The notes under the pieces: generated by a model | What the model saw: the letters and a program-made list of their open reading frames with translations, nothing else | Told to the model about the DNA's origin: nothing | Databases searched by the model: none | In this document: in pieces, positions 7,631 through 16,200 of the stretch | How the letters are laid out: each line of letters opens with the position of its first letter | How positions within the stretch are numbered: position 1 is the first letter of the stretch | Position numbers and translations under genes: made by a program | Origin: Holophagae bacterium | GTDB taxonomy: Bacteria > Acidobacteriota > Holophagae > Acanthopleuribacterales > Acanthopleuribacteraceae | Assembly: GCA_030429565.1 (NCBI GenBank) | Contig: JAUIFE010000045.1 | Span: 1 to 37,092, forward strand | DNA: 37,092 nucleotides | Direction: 5' to 3'

Positions 7631-7897
7631 TTGCCAAAATTCGAAAACCTCTGCTCCGGGATGCTGTTGATTCCTGATGCCGACATTAAGTTGGGTCCTG
7701 GTGAAACGTTCGTAACCGATTCACCAACCAAACAGACACACCTAGCAGTCGATAAAGAACTACTTAAGGAAGTCAAGCCTGGTGAAGAGGCCGGAAACGG
7801 CAATGCTGATGCCCAATCCGGGCCAACAAACGTCGAGCCTGAACGCGGAAAACAAACCAACGGCCCTCGCGGCAAGATTCGCACCAGCAAAACCTAG
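7631..7897 (+). CDS. Small hypothetical protein after the capsid gene
   Basis: This is an 88-residue protein starting at TTG, with GGAGGAAGC immediately upstream. Residues 1-50 form a compact segment (MLLIPDADIKLGPGETFVTD) and the rest is a disordered, Gly/Asn/Lys-rich tail ending in basic residues (GKIRTSKT). The same plan of a small folded part plus a basic tail is seen in the 75-residue protein at 9850. Neither can be assigned to a family from sequence alone. By position it is a head-tail connector accessory. Confidence 0.65.
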   Translation: MPKFENLCSGMLLIPDADIKLGPGETFVTDSPTKQTHLAVDKELLKEVKPGEEAGNGNADAQSGPTNVEPERGKQTNGPRGKIRTSKT

Positions 7898-7907
7898 GGG
7901 TTAGCAC

Positions 7908-8369
7908 ATGCAACTTGCCGAACTGGTGAGGTTACTTCGGCTCGATCTTGGTGACGGCCAAGCACACCAGTTTTCCGACCTGGAACTGGGTCGTTGTGTG
8001 GAAAAAGGACTCTTCCCACTGGGGCGTGACCTTGGCGTTTCCTATCGCCTGGTCGATGATCAGGTCGAACCAGAGATGAGTGGCGAGACTCGCGAACTGT
8101 TGCTGTTGCTCGGCCAAATCAACGCTTGTCAACGAATGCGGGCGCAGACAGCCAACACCTTCTCCTTCTCCAGCGGGGATAAGTCGGTGGATAAAACCAA
8201 GCAGGCTGAGCATTGGGCAAAGCTTGAAAAGGATTTAACCGCCGCTTATCAAAAGCGTTTACAAGCGCTCAACCCAAGTGGCGGCGCCGGTGATTCAGGA
8301 AGCGTGCTTTTAACGCCGACACTCTTACGTCCAGTAATTTACGAACAAGGTAGTCGCGATGTTAACTGA
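7908..8369 (+). CDS. Head-tail connector (adaptor-like) protein
   Basis: This 153-residue, mostly helical protein (LAELVRLLRLDLGDGQAHQFSDLELGRCVEKGL) is encoded directly after the capsid genes. The N-terminal part resembles phage head-completion/adaptor proteins of the gp6/gp15 type, which bind under the portal. The start is ATG behind AGGGGTTAGC. The last 11 bases overlap the following gene. The family assignment rests on helical character and gene order. Confidence 0.6.
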   Translation: MQLAELVRLLRLDLGDGQAHQFSDLELGRCVEKGLFPLGRDLGVSYRLVDDQVEPEMSGETRELLLLLGQINACQRMRAQTANTFSFSSGDKSVDKTKQAEHWAKLEKDLTAAYQKRLQALNPSGGAGDSGSVLLTPTLLRPVIYEQGSRDVN

Positions 8370-8706
8370 GGCTGAACAATCCGCCGCCGCCCAAGCCGTC
8401 CGGGACCTGATCGTGGGTTCCGGGCTTTCTGCGCGCCATCTTCGCGTTGTAGGGCCGGGCCTATACGGCTCCGACGACGTGGCAACGAACGCCATCGGCG
8501 AGATCGCCATCGAGCTGGTGGAAGCTCCGGCCGTCGACCTTGGCAACCATGTTGACGCAACCGCGCATGTTCTACCCGATGTGAACGTCATTCCAACAGA
8601 TCGCCTCATGCTGAACGAAAAGACTTACCGCGTCCAAACAGTAAAACCTCACAATCTGTTCAGCGCGGTCACCCATCAACAGCTCGACATGATTGAACTG
8701 AATTAG
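8359..8706 (+). CDS. Head closure/stopper-like protein
   Basis: This 115-residue protein overlaps the preceding gene by 11 bases. Its C-terminal half is beta-rich, with DVNVIPTDRLMLNEKTYRVQTVKPHN. That fits the small beta-barrel stopper proteins that close the head after packaging (gp16/FII type), in which a pattern of the form i-x-R-x-x-y-x-V is common. The position third after the capsid gene agrees. Assignment is by position and secondary-structure impression. Confidence 0.55.
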   Translation: MLTEAEQSAAAQAVRDLIVGSGLSARHLRVVGPGLYGSDDVATNAIGEIAIELVEAPAVDLGNHVDATAHVLPDVNVIPTDRLMLNEKTYRVQTVKPHNLFSAVTHQQLDMIELN

Positions 8707-8715
8707 GCAGGAACC

Positions 8716-9210
8716 TTGGGTGTCAAAAGAACCGGAGATTGGAAAAAAGCCAAGCGGATGCTGAGTGGCGAACGGTTTCGGCGGTTATCGCAAGCGCTGG
8801 AGCAGGCAACCCACAAAGCCGCTCTTTTGCTCGTGCGTGAAATCGTAAAAGGTATTCACGCGCAGGCACCTGGCGGCAAGGCGTTTGTACCGAACGCGGA
8901 ATCGACCATTCGTAAAAAGAAATCGAGCAAGGCTTTGATCGATGACAAGTATTTGGTCAACAGCATCACTCACAAGATTATCGGCGACAAAGCCTTTGTC
9001 GGTCTGCTCCGTGGGGCTGAGAACAAAGCAAAAGAAGATCTCGTCAACATCGGCGCCATCATGGAATACGGCGCCACGATCCAACACCCCAATGGTGCCA
9101 CCATCATCATCCCACCGCGGCCTTTTCTTCATCCCGTCATGGTCAAACACCAGGACGATGTCATCGCTTTTTACCGAGATGCACTGGGTTCGTTCTTCGA
9201 TTCCGTCTAA
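8716..9210 (+). CDS. Virion morphogenesis / tail completion protein (Mu gpG / HK97 gp10-like)
   Basis: This 164-residue basic protein starts at TTG (GCAGGAACC upstream). The C-terminus shows the signature of this family: an IMEYGATIQHPNGA segment followed by IIIPPRPFLHPVM, where PPRPF is the common core. The middle has a K-rich RKKKSSKALIDDKYLVNS, also typical, with an L-D-D-G/K-x-L element. Members act at the head-tail joint or in tail completion. A 76-base gap with a small GGCCGG/CCGGCC hairpin follows. Confidence 0.75.
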   Translation: MGVKRTGDWKKAKRMLSGERFRRLSQALEQATHKAALLLVREIVKGIHAQAPGGKAFVPNAESTIRKKKSSKALIDDKYLVNSITHKIIGDKAFVGLLRGAENKAKEDLVNIGAIMEYGATIQHPNGATIIIPPRPFLHPVMVKHQDDVIAFYRDALGSFFDSV

Positions 9211-9286
9211 ATTGGCCGGTCACCCGGCCCCGCACAACTGATCACCGACACGTCATTCGACGGAAGTCATAGGGAGCCCAGCCAAC

Positions 9287-9853
9287 ATGGAAACACTCCG
9301 TCTCGTCGTAGAGGCCTTGATTCGGCTTGTCCAATCAGAGGTTCATCCACACGCCCTATTGGTGCCGCCCGACGAAATGCACGTCATCAAAACGCCGCCC
9401 AGCATTATTCTCCAGGGTCCCGCGCTCACTGAAAACCGGCAGCGGCGATCCCAAGCGAGTCAGGTCTGCAAAGACGTTGAGGCGATGACTTACCAGCGCC
9501 GGCTAGTTCCGAGAATGTACCACCTCGATTTTGAGGTCGTGCTCACCACGGCCAACGAAGCGCAACTGATCGATCTTCAAGAGCGCACCTGCCAACTGGT
9601 TCTAAATCACCCCGTCATCGCCATCGAAGACCGTGGCGGCCTCAACTTGACGGAGCTTGTCCCAGTGGGCGGACTTCGCCGGGTGAATCTCAGCAACCTC
9701 AAGCAGGCCGCAGGACGATTGCGCATCGAGGACTGCCCCATATCCGGGCCAGTCATTGAAGAGGGACGCCTAATCGTAGATCGAATCTTCGAGTTCCATG
9801 GCGGCCTTACAGAAACCCACACCTTTACACCTGATACCCAGGAGGATTCTTGA
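9287..9853 (+). CDS. Probable tail terminator protein
   Basis: This 188-residue protein starts at ATG, with AGGGAG upstream. The position between the gpG-like gene and the sheath gene is where tail terminator (gpU/gp15-like) or neck proteins are encoded. The middle contains YHLDFEVVLTTANEAQLIDLQERTCQLVLNHP, a beta-strand then helix arrangement typical of small tail terminators. It would cap the sheath and tube and set the point of joining to the head. The family was not confirmed by a diagnostic motif. Confidence 0.55.
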   Translation: METLRLVVEALIRLVQSEVHPHALLVPPDEMHVIKTPPSIILQGPALTENRQRRSQASQVCKDVEAMTYQRRLVPRMYHLDFEVVLTTANEAQLIDLQERTCQLVLNHPVIAIEDRGGLNLTELVPVGGLRRVNLSNLKQAAGRLRIEDCPISGPVIEEGRLIVDRIFEFHGGLTETHTFTPDTQEDS

Positions 9854-10077
9854 CCAGGGTCAAAAACCGTTTGTATCAGCCACTTACTTTTGCCCTCGCG
9901 GACGGCCGCAGCTTGCACTTACAGCCCCGTCAGGTGATCCACCTTCCTGAAGTGGACATTTCCCACCAGATGCGACAGGCGGAAAAACGCGGCTTCATCC
10001 ATCTGGCCATTGAACCGGCCCCAACCGAAGCGGCCCCCATAAAGCCGCAGCCAAGAAAAAGGAGCCAGCGCCGATGA
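9850..10077 (+). CDS. Small hypothetical protein before the tail sheath
   Basis: This 75-residue protein starts at TTG behind GGAGGATTC and overlaps both neighbours by four bases. It has a beta-rich start (LYQPLTFALADGRSLHLQPRQVIHLPEVD) and a basic, Pro/Lys/Arg-rich tail (RKRSQRR). Short proteins of this kind often precede sheath genes in contractile phages; I cannot name its function. Confidence 0.65.
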   Translation: MTRVKNRLYQPLTFALADGRSLHLQPRQVIHLPEVDISHQMRQAEKRGFIHLAIEPAPTEAAPIKPQPRKRSQRR

Positions 10078-11939
10078 CAAGCTACCTGTCACCGGGTATT
10101 TACACGAAAGAGAGCGATTTTTCCTATTACGTGAAGCAGCTCTCAACCTCCAGCGCCGCCATGGTTGGTGTCGCGGAACGAGGCCCCATCAACCAACCCA
10201 TGCTCGTCACGAGCTGGGAGCAATTTGTCACAACTTATGGTGGTTACATTCAAGCGGGATACCTTGCTTATGCCGCGAGGTCGTTTTACGACAACGGCGG
10301 CTCGGTGCTTTACGTCAATCGTGTGGCGCACCTAAGCGATCCACTCGACCGCCACTCACTGACAGCCGTCTCTGCGTCTGTGCGTTTACAAGATCGATCC
10401 CAGGTCGCTGCGACTTTAGTAACAGGCCAAGAAGGTACCGACCAGATTCGCTGGACCGCGCACACGCGTGGTACCCAAGGTAACGGGATCACCGTAGCGC
10501 TGATTGTGTCGGGCAACGATACACCCGCTTCTGTGTCGGTTTCCAGTTCCGATATCACGGTAAACCTGGCGACCGACAGCTCGGGCAATGCCACAAGTAC
10601 CTCCGATCAGATTGTCGCACTGGTCACGGCCGACGCAGCGGCCTCGGAACTGGTGTCCGCCGCAACCGCAGACACGGGAATTACTGCGGCAGTAGCAACA
10701 ACCCCACTTGCAGGCGGCCTTGACGGTCGCGATTCCCTTCTTGTGACTGCTGCCAACGAGGGCACATGGGGGAACGATCTGTCCGTGAGTGTCATTGACA
10801 GCTCCCGAGAACCCGGAAGCCTTTTCAATCTGATCGTACGTCGGCAAGATCGGGTTCTTGAAATTCACCGCGACCTAAGCATGGATGAACGCTCCCCAAA
10901 CCACGTGGAGCTGAAAGTAAACGGTCAATCGGGCTTTATCAGCGTCTCCGACCTAAATGAAAGCGATGGGGCTCCCATCCAGCGACCCCTGCTCGGAACC
11001 GCACTCCTTTCAGGCGGCAACGATGGGCTCACCAGTATGACCGACCACGACTTCATCGGCGATGCATCCGCCCACACCGGTCTTTATGCCTTTGACGAAG
11101 TTGACGCTTTGAATCTAATCGCCGTGCCAGGCGTTACAACGGCACCTGTGATTCAGGCAGGCCTTGCCTATGCTGAAAACCGCCGTGATCTGATGTTCCT
11201 TGCCGACGCACCGATCCACATGGAGCCGTTGGAAGTCATCCAATGGCGCAGGGGCGAAGGCAGCAACAATCACGCAGCCTTTAATTCAACTTATGGGGCT
11301 TTGTACTACCCCTGGCAGGAAATCAGCGACCCGCTAACCGGACGGCCGAAATTAATCCCGAAGACGGCGAGCGCACTGGGTTGTTATGCACGGTCTGACA
11401 GAACAAACCACGTTTGGTCGGCTCCGGCCGGTGTGGTGCGAGGCCGCCTCTACAACGTCCTGAGCCTCGCATACAAGGTTTCTCGGGGTGAAATGGATGC
11501 GCTCTACCCAGAGGGCATTAACTGCAGCATCGCGCTCCCTGAAACCGGCATCGTAATTATGGGCCAGCGGACCCTAACCTTGCAGTCTTCCGCTTTGGAT
11601 CGGGTCAACGTCCGTCGTCTGATGATGCACATCCAAAAAGCGATCAAAAACAGTTCCTGGTTTGTGGTCTTCGAACCCAATAACCCACAAACGTGGCGTT
11701 CCCTGATCCGGCTGATCAACCCATTTCTTCAAGACATCCAAGAAAACGGCGGCCTTTACGCCTATCGGGTTCAGTGCGACGAGGAGACCAACACAACCGC
11801 CGTAATCGACCGGAACCAAATGGTTTGCCGCGTCTTCGTGAAACCAACCAAAACAGCCGAATTTATCGAGGTCAACTTCGTCCTCACATCGACGGGCGCG
11901 GACTTTACGGAAATCTACAGTGCCGCAGGCGGGAGGTAA
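10074..11939 (+). CDS. Contractile tail sheath protein
   Basis: This 621-residue protein has the typical sheath N-terminus SYLSPGIYTKESDFS, then AMVGVAERGPINQP and FYDNGGSVLYVNRV. The C-terminal domain contains LMMHIQKAIKNSSWFVVFEPNNPQTW and an acidic/beta end, VNFVLTSTGADFTEIY, as in T4 gp18 and the sheath proteins of contractile injection systems. Subunits polymerise around the tube and contract to drive it through the envelope. The central part (about residues 90-300) is an extra beta domain, with two similar LAGGLDGRDSLLVTAANEGTWGN-type segments. It overlaps the previous gene by four bases. Confidence 0.95.
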   Translation: MTSYLSPGIYTKESDFSYYVKQLSTSSAAMVGVAERGPINQPMLVTSWEQFVTTYGGYIQAGYLAYAARSFYDNGGSVLYVNRVAHLSDPLDRHSLTAVSASVRLQDRSQVAATLVTGQEGTDQIRWTAHTRGTQGNGITVALIVSGNDTPASVSVSSSDITVNLATDSSGNATSTSDQIVALVTADAAASELVSAATADTGITAAVATTPLAGGLDGRDSLLVTAANEGTWGNDLSVSVIDSSREPGSLFNLIVRRQDRVLEIHRDLSMDERSPNHVELKVNGQSGFISVSDLNESDGAPIQRPLLGTALLSGGNDGLTSMTDHDFIGDASAHTGLYAFDEVDALNLIAVPGVTTAPVIQAGLAYAENRRDLMFLADAPIHMEPLEVIQWRRGEGSNNHAAFNSTYGALYYPWQEISDPLTGRPKLIPKTASALGCYARSDRTNHVWSAPAGVVRGRLYNVLSLAYKVSRGEMDALYPEGINCSIALPETGIVIMGQRTLTLQSSALDRVNVRRLMMHIQKAIKNSSWFVVFEPNNPQTWRSLIRLINPFLQDIQENGGLYAYRVQCDEETNTTAVIDRNQMVCRVFVKPTKTAEFIEVNFVLTSTGADFTEIYSAAGGR

Positions 11940-11942
11940 CCC

Positions 11943-12407
11943 TTGGAACACGTAGGAACGATGCCCAAGTCGTTGTATCAAAACTGGCAATTTGCCGTCG
12001 AGATCAACGGGTTTGACCTCGCTTTATTTCGGAAAGCAAGCCTGCCCAAAACGGAATTCGAAGAAACCACTTTCGCGCCCGGCGGCAGCATGTTCGACCA
12101 AAAAATCGCGGGTCGCGCCAAGTTCGAGGACGTGACCCTCGAAAAAGGAATCCTTCAAGACGGCTCCGAAGATGCCGCGCGCGATTGGGTGCGAAAAATC
12201 GTCGAGGTAAATACTGGGGTGAGCAGCCTACCCAACGACTACATGCGCGACGTGGAGCTAGTCCAGTACGACCGCACAGGAAAAGAGACCCGCCGCTGGA
12301 CTCTCCACGGTGCCTGGGTCAAGGCACTGGAATACGACGAGTTAGACGGCGCCAGCAGCGAAAACACGCTCGAAAAACTCACCCTTTCTTACCAGTATTG
12401 GAGCTAA
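11943..12407 (+). CDS. Tail tube protein (gp19-like)
   Basis: This 154-residue protein follows the sheath gene by three bases and starts at TTG behind GGGAGGTAAC. It has the T4 gp19/CIS inner-tube pattern: NWQFAVEINGFDLALFRKASLPKTEFEETTFAPGG, then EDVTLEKGI and ENTLEKLTLSYQYWS at the end. Hexameric rings stack to form the rigid inner tube that the sheath surrounds. No unusual domains are seen. Confidence 0.92.
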   Translation: MEHVGTMPKSLYQNWQFAVEINGFDLALFRKASLPKTEFEETTFAPGGSMFDQKIAGRAKFEDVTLEKGILQDGSEDAARDWVRKIVEVNTGVSSLPNDYMRDVELVQYDRTGKETRRWTLHGAWVKALEYDELDGASSENTLEKLTLSYQYWS

Positions 12408-12416
12408 GGAGCCTAT

Positions 12417-13094
12417 TTGTACAACATTACATTACCGAGCGGAATCGAAGCGGAAATCCGCGAAATGACCGGCGCCGAAGAGGAGATCCTCACAAATCAA
12501 AGGCTTATTAAAAGTGGCGCCGCGATCAATCAGGTGTTGAAAAACTGTCTGGTTCGGCTTGGCGAAAATGAAGAACCCAGCATGAAAGACGTCCTTGATC
12601 TGCTTTCCGGGGACCGCCTTTCGTTACTGGTTGCGCTTCGAAAAGTCTCATTAGGGCACGAAGTATCCCTTGAACTGATGTGCCCTAATCAAACCTGTCA
12701 TGAAGTCAATGCGCTAACCATCGACCTCGAATCTTTGGAAACCAAGCCCTTTAGCCAGGATCGCGATTTCACGTTTCAGCTTCCTGCTTCCAAGCGTACC
12801 GTCCGCTACCGTCATATGGACGGGCACATGGAAAAACGGCTCGCGGCGTTAAAGGAACCTTCGGTCAGTTCCGCAATGACCATGCGTGTGGTGACCATCG
12901 ATGAAAAGCCGCCCACCAAGAAGGTGATGACCGACATGACCCTGCGCGACAGGCATGCCCTGCGGAACGAGATGGAGCGGGTCAATGCCGGAATCGACAC
13001 CACGGTGACCTCAGAATGTTTCGCGTGCGGTCAGCGCTTAAGAACCCGCCTGGAAAGTGAACCGGGTTTTTTATTTCCAGGAGCAGTTTGGTAA
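12417..13094 (+). CDS. Tail assembly chaperone (zero-frame product)
   Basis: This 225-residue protein starts at TTG, with AAGGAGCC upstream, between the tube and tape-measure genes, the standard place for the tail assembly chaperone. The N-terminus (LPSGIEAEIREMTGAEEEIL) resembles T4 gp51-type/baseplate chaperones. It has two cysteine pairs, CPNQTC at 89-94 and CFAC at 201-204, that could form one zinc ribbon. Near its 3' end it contains a T TTT TTA slippery heptamer in the correct phase. It also has a second, overlapping frame that lacks its own ATG, so two products in a fixed ratio are expected. Confidence 0.78.
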   Translation: MYNITLPSGIEAEIREMTGAEEEILTNQRLIKSGAAINQVLKNCLVRLGENEEPSMKDVLDLLSGDRLSLLVALRKVSLGHEVSLELMCPNQTCHEVNALTIDLESLETKPFSQDRDFTFQLPASKRTVRYRHMDGHMEKRLAALKEPSVSSAMTMRVVTIDEKPPTKKVMTDMTLRDRHALRNEMERVNAGIDTTVTSECFACGQRLRTRLESEPGFLFPGAVW

Positions 13095-13243
13095 CGGATG
13101 CCTTTTTTCTTGGCTACGGCGGGCTAGGCTGGGGATTCGACGAAGTAAAACGGCTTTCGTTAAAACAGCGACGCCAGTTTGTGAAAGCCCTCGAAAACCA
13201 ACTCGATTATGAAAAACGGGAAGCAGATAAAGTGAGGCGTTGA
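12417..13243 (+). CDS. Tail assembly chaperone, -1 frameshift extended product
   Basis: Slippage at the heptamer 13067-13073 would join the first 219 codons to a further 56 codons in the -1 frame, giving about 275 residues. The added part is FLGYGGLGWGFDEVKRLSLK followed by a basic helix. In lambda G/GT, P2 E/E' and Mu 41/42, such a long form binds the tape measure through its extra domain while the short form coats it. The added frame ends in TGA at 13241-13243, overlapping the tape-measure ATG. Alternatively it could be a separate 51-residue gene starting at TTG 13088 behind AGGAG; the two are not exclusive. Confidence 0.72.
13067..13073 (+). promoter_or_regulatory. Programmed -1 ribosomal frameshift heptamer (T TTT TTA)
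   Basis: The zero frame reads GGT TTT TTA, so TTT and TTA occupy the P and A sites exactly as the X XXY YYZ rule requires. Slipping back one base enters the frame of the overlapping 56-codon extension. An AGGAG lies at 13079-13083. Confidence 0.75.
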
Positions 13244-16200
13244 TGGATCTGGGACTCGGCCTGGTGGTGTCACTCAAGGACACCTTATCCGGCACAGCGA
13301 CCAAAGTTGCGCGCTCCATGGAGAAACTCGACGGGACCGTGGCCCGCACCAGTGAGAGCATGACGCGCAACCTGGCCCGGATCCAAAAAGGCGCCATGAT
13401 GGCCGGTGTCGGTGTCGCGACGCTTGCTGCGCCGGTCGCGCTACTCACCGCAACGGCTGAAACACAAAAGGCTCTTGGGGAGCTGGCCTCGCTTGGAGTA
13501 CAAGACTTGCGCGCCTTGGAGAATGCCGCCGAATCGTTTTCCAACCAATGGGCGGGCACGACCAAGCCACAGTTCATCACATCGGCCTATGACGTGAGAT
13601 CCGCATTAGCCAATCTCTCCGACGAAGCCGTTGGCACCTTCACCAGCATGGCCGCGCTAACCGGCAAAGCAACCAAAGCCACCACGGACGAAATGGTCGG
13701 AACGTTCACAACGGCGTATGGGATTTACAAACCCATCATGGCTGAAATGAGCGACATGGTCTGGGCCGAGACCTTTGCCGGGGCGATGGCGCAGACGGTT
13801 GCGAGCTTCAAGACCAACGGCAAACAGATGAGCGACGCCATCAAAAACATTGGTGCGATTGCCTCAAGTGCCAATATCCCACTCCAAGAACAACTCGCCA
13901 TTCTCGGCCAACTGCAGACCACCATGCCTGGCTCCGAGGCGGGCACCCTTTATAAGGCCTTCATCATGAAGGCGGCTGAAGCGGGCGACAAGCTTGGGGT
14001 CACCATGACCGATGCCAACGGCCGCCTGCTTGGCATCGTTCCCATGATGGAAGCGATCCGACGAAAGTTCCCCGACATGACCTTGGCGGCGACTCAGGTC
14101 GAAATCAAAAAAGCCTTTGGTTCCGATGAAGCGGTGAAGTTCTTGCTTCAAATGAGCCAAGGTTTGGACGGTTTGCGAGAAAACATTCAATCGGTCAAAC
14201 ACGCAATGGATACCGGCACAGCCGTCACCCAAAAAATGGCGCGCGCCATGAACCGCGACATCGGTGCTAGTCTGGAAGTCATCCGGCAGCAACTCTCCAA
14301 CCTCATGGAAATCCTGGGCCGGACTTTGATCCCCATCGTGTCGCCACTGATTGCCTTAACCACCAACATTCTCATCGGCCTACAAAAAGTGGTCAAAAAC
14401 TTTTCCGGCCTTGCTCAGGTGGTTCTGGTTGTTGCCTCGGCACTCGGAGCCTTTCTTGTGGTTGCCGGTGGCGTGGTTGCCGGTCTCGGTGCAATCGGTT
14501 TGGCGATTCCTGCGATCAAAGCCGGGATCGCGGGTTTTGGTGCAGCCTTGGCAGGTGCCGGCACCGCGATTGCCACCTACTTCCTACCCGTCACGCTTGC
14601 CGTGGCCGGTGTTGTCGCCATCATGGTTGCGTTGCGCAAAGCCTGGCAAAACGACCTTGGTGGCATTCGGACCACCATTGAGAAAACGGTCGGCCGCATT
14701 CGTTTGGCGTTCCAAGGGGTCCGCTCGTTGATACGTTCCCTCAAAGATGGAACCGGGCAGTTATCGGCAGACCTCGCCACGAGACTGGAAAATGCCGGAC
14801 TCATGGGTTTTGTCACCGGATTTTTCCAGGCCTTTTACCGTGTGCGCCAATTTTTTGTCGGCTTCGGCCAGGCGCTTGTCCAAACCGGCCAACGCGTTCA
14901 AAACATCTTAGGACCGGCCATTCGTGCTTTGGTTTCTGCCTATGGGAGCTTGGTCAAATCAGCGCTCTCAGTGTTTGAGATCTTCGGCATGGTCACGAAC
15001 TCGGCGGACAGCTCCGTTTTCCTTGAATACGGCCGGGTGTTGGGATCGGTGTTGGGTGTCATTCTCGAAGTGGGCGCGTTCATCCTGAAGTTGATCGTTT
15101 ACCCCTTGTCGTGGGCGCTGCGCCTTGTCTCGGTTGTCGGCAAAGCGTTTCTATGGGTTGGAAAAATCGTAGTAGGCGCGCTTGTGAATGGCACCCGTGC
15201 GCTTTACACCTACTTTCTTCCATTACGTTTGGTGGTGCAGGCAATTCGCTTGGTCGGCCGCGTGGCGTACGGCCTTTGGGGCATCTTGAGCGGCGGCACC
15301 TCGGTGATCGGCGGCTTCAAAACCATCGCGACTGCAATCGGTGACTTCTTGCTCACCCCCTTTCGCTGGGCTTGGGATGTTCTGCAAGGGTTCTGGACCA
15401 TGATGAAGTCGCTGGTTTCTTCTATGGCGAACCTGTTTTTGAGTATCGGCGACCTGCTCCTTCGTGGTCTCAAGGCCTCGCCCTTGTTCGGCCCGATATT
15501 TCAACTTTTTGATCTCGCGGGAAACCTATACGAAAAGCGGGCATTGTTTTTTGATGCAGGTAAAAGCTGGCTCCTTGCGTTAGCCGAGGGCATTTGGTCG
15601 GCGGTCACGGCGCCCTACCAGCGACTGAAGCAGGGCTTAACCAAACTTCGCGAGCTTCTGCCATGGTCACAATCGCAACCAACCAAGCATGTTCCATTCA
15701 AAACTGAACCGGTACCAACCACGAAGACGCCCGCGTTCACCGTTGGACGAACCCGGCCTCCAGAGCATCCGACATTGGCCAACTTACCAACGACGCAAAT
15801 CGCGAGACCTATCCAACGCAGCTTGATTCCTGGTCCAGTTTCCGTTTCCACCGCAATCCAGTCAACGCCACGCAATAATTCGGTTCAAACCATTGAGCAA
15901 TCGATTCCGATAATGCCTGAGCAAAACTCGGCCAATATCGAGGGTTTGACTTCAGCGGCTCGCGCCGTTCGATACAACTTAGTAAATGGAATCGACACTG
16001 CGGCCGACCGCATCGAGCGTCTGTGGCAGATCGTCAAAAAACCCGTCCGCCTGGTCAGTCATCCGTTGTTGGATTCCATGAGAGCGTTACAAGCGTTGTT
16101 GGCGGAAAAATTAGAGTTGATCGCCAACTGGATGATGGGGCAGGTGCCGCGCACCCTGGCAGCATCTTTGATGTTAACGCCGGCACTCGCGGGTGCACTT

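Noticed and set aside
9214..9229. GGCCGG/CCGGCC hairpin in the gap before the terminator-like gene
   Set aside because: It is short, with no T tract, so it is not a convincing terminator. It may be chance in GC-rich spacer.
10108..10132. GAGCGATTTTTCC followed by TATTAC within the sheath gene, similar to the promoter core
   Set aside because: It lacks the TTGA start and the GATAGT box at 18 bases, and it is explained by the conserved sheath residues ESDFSYY.
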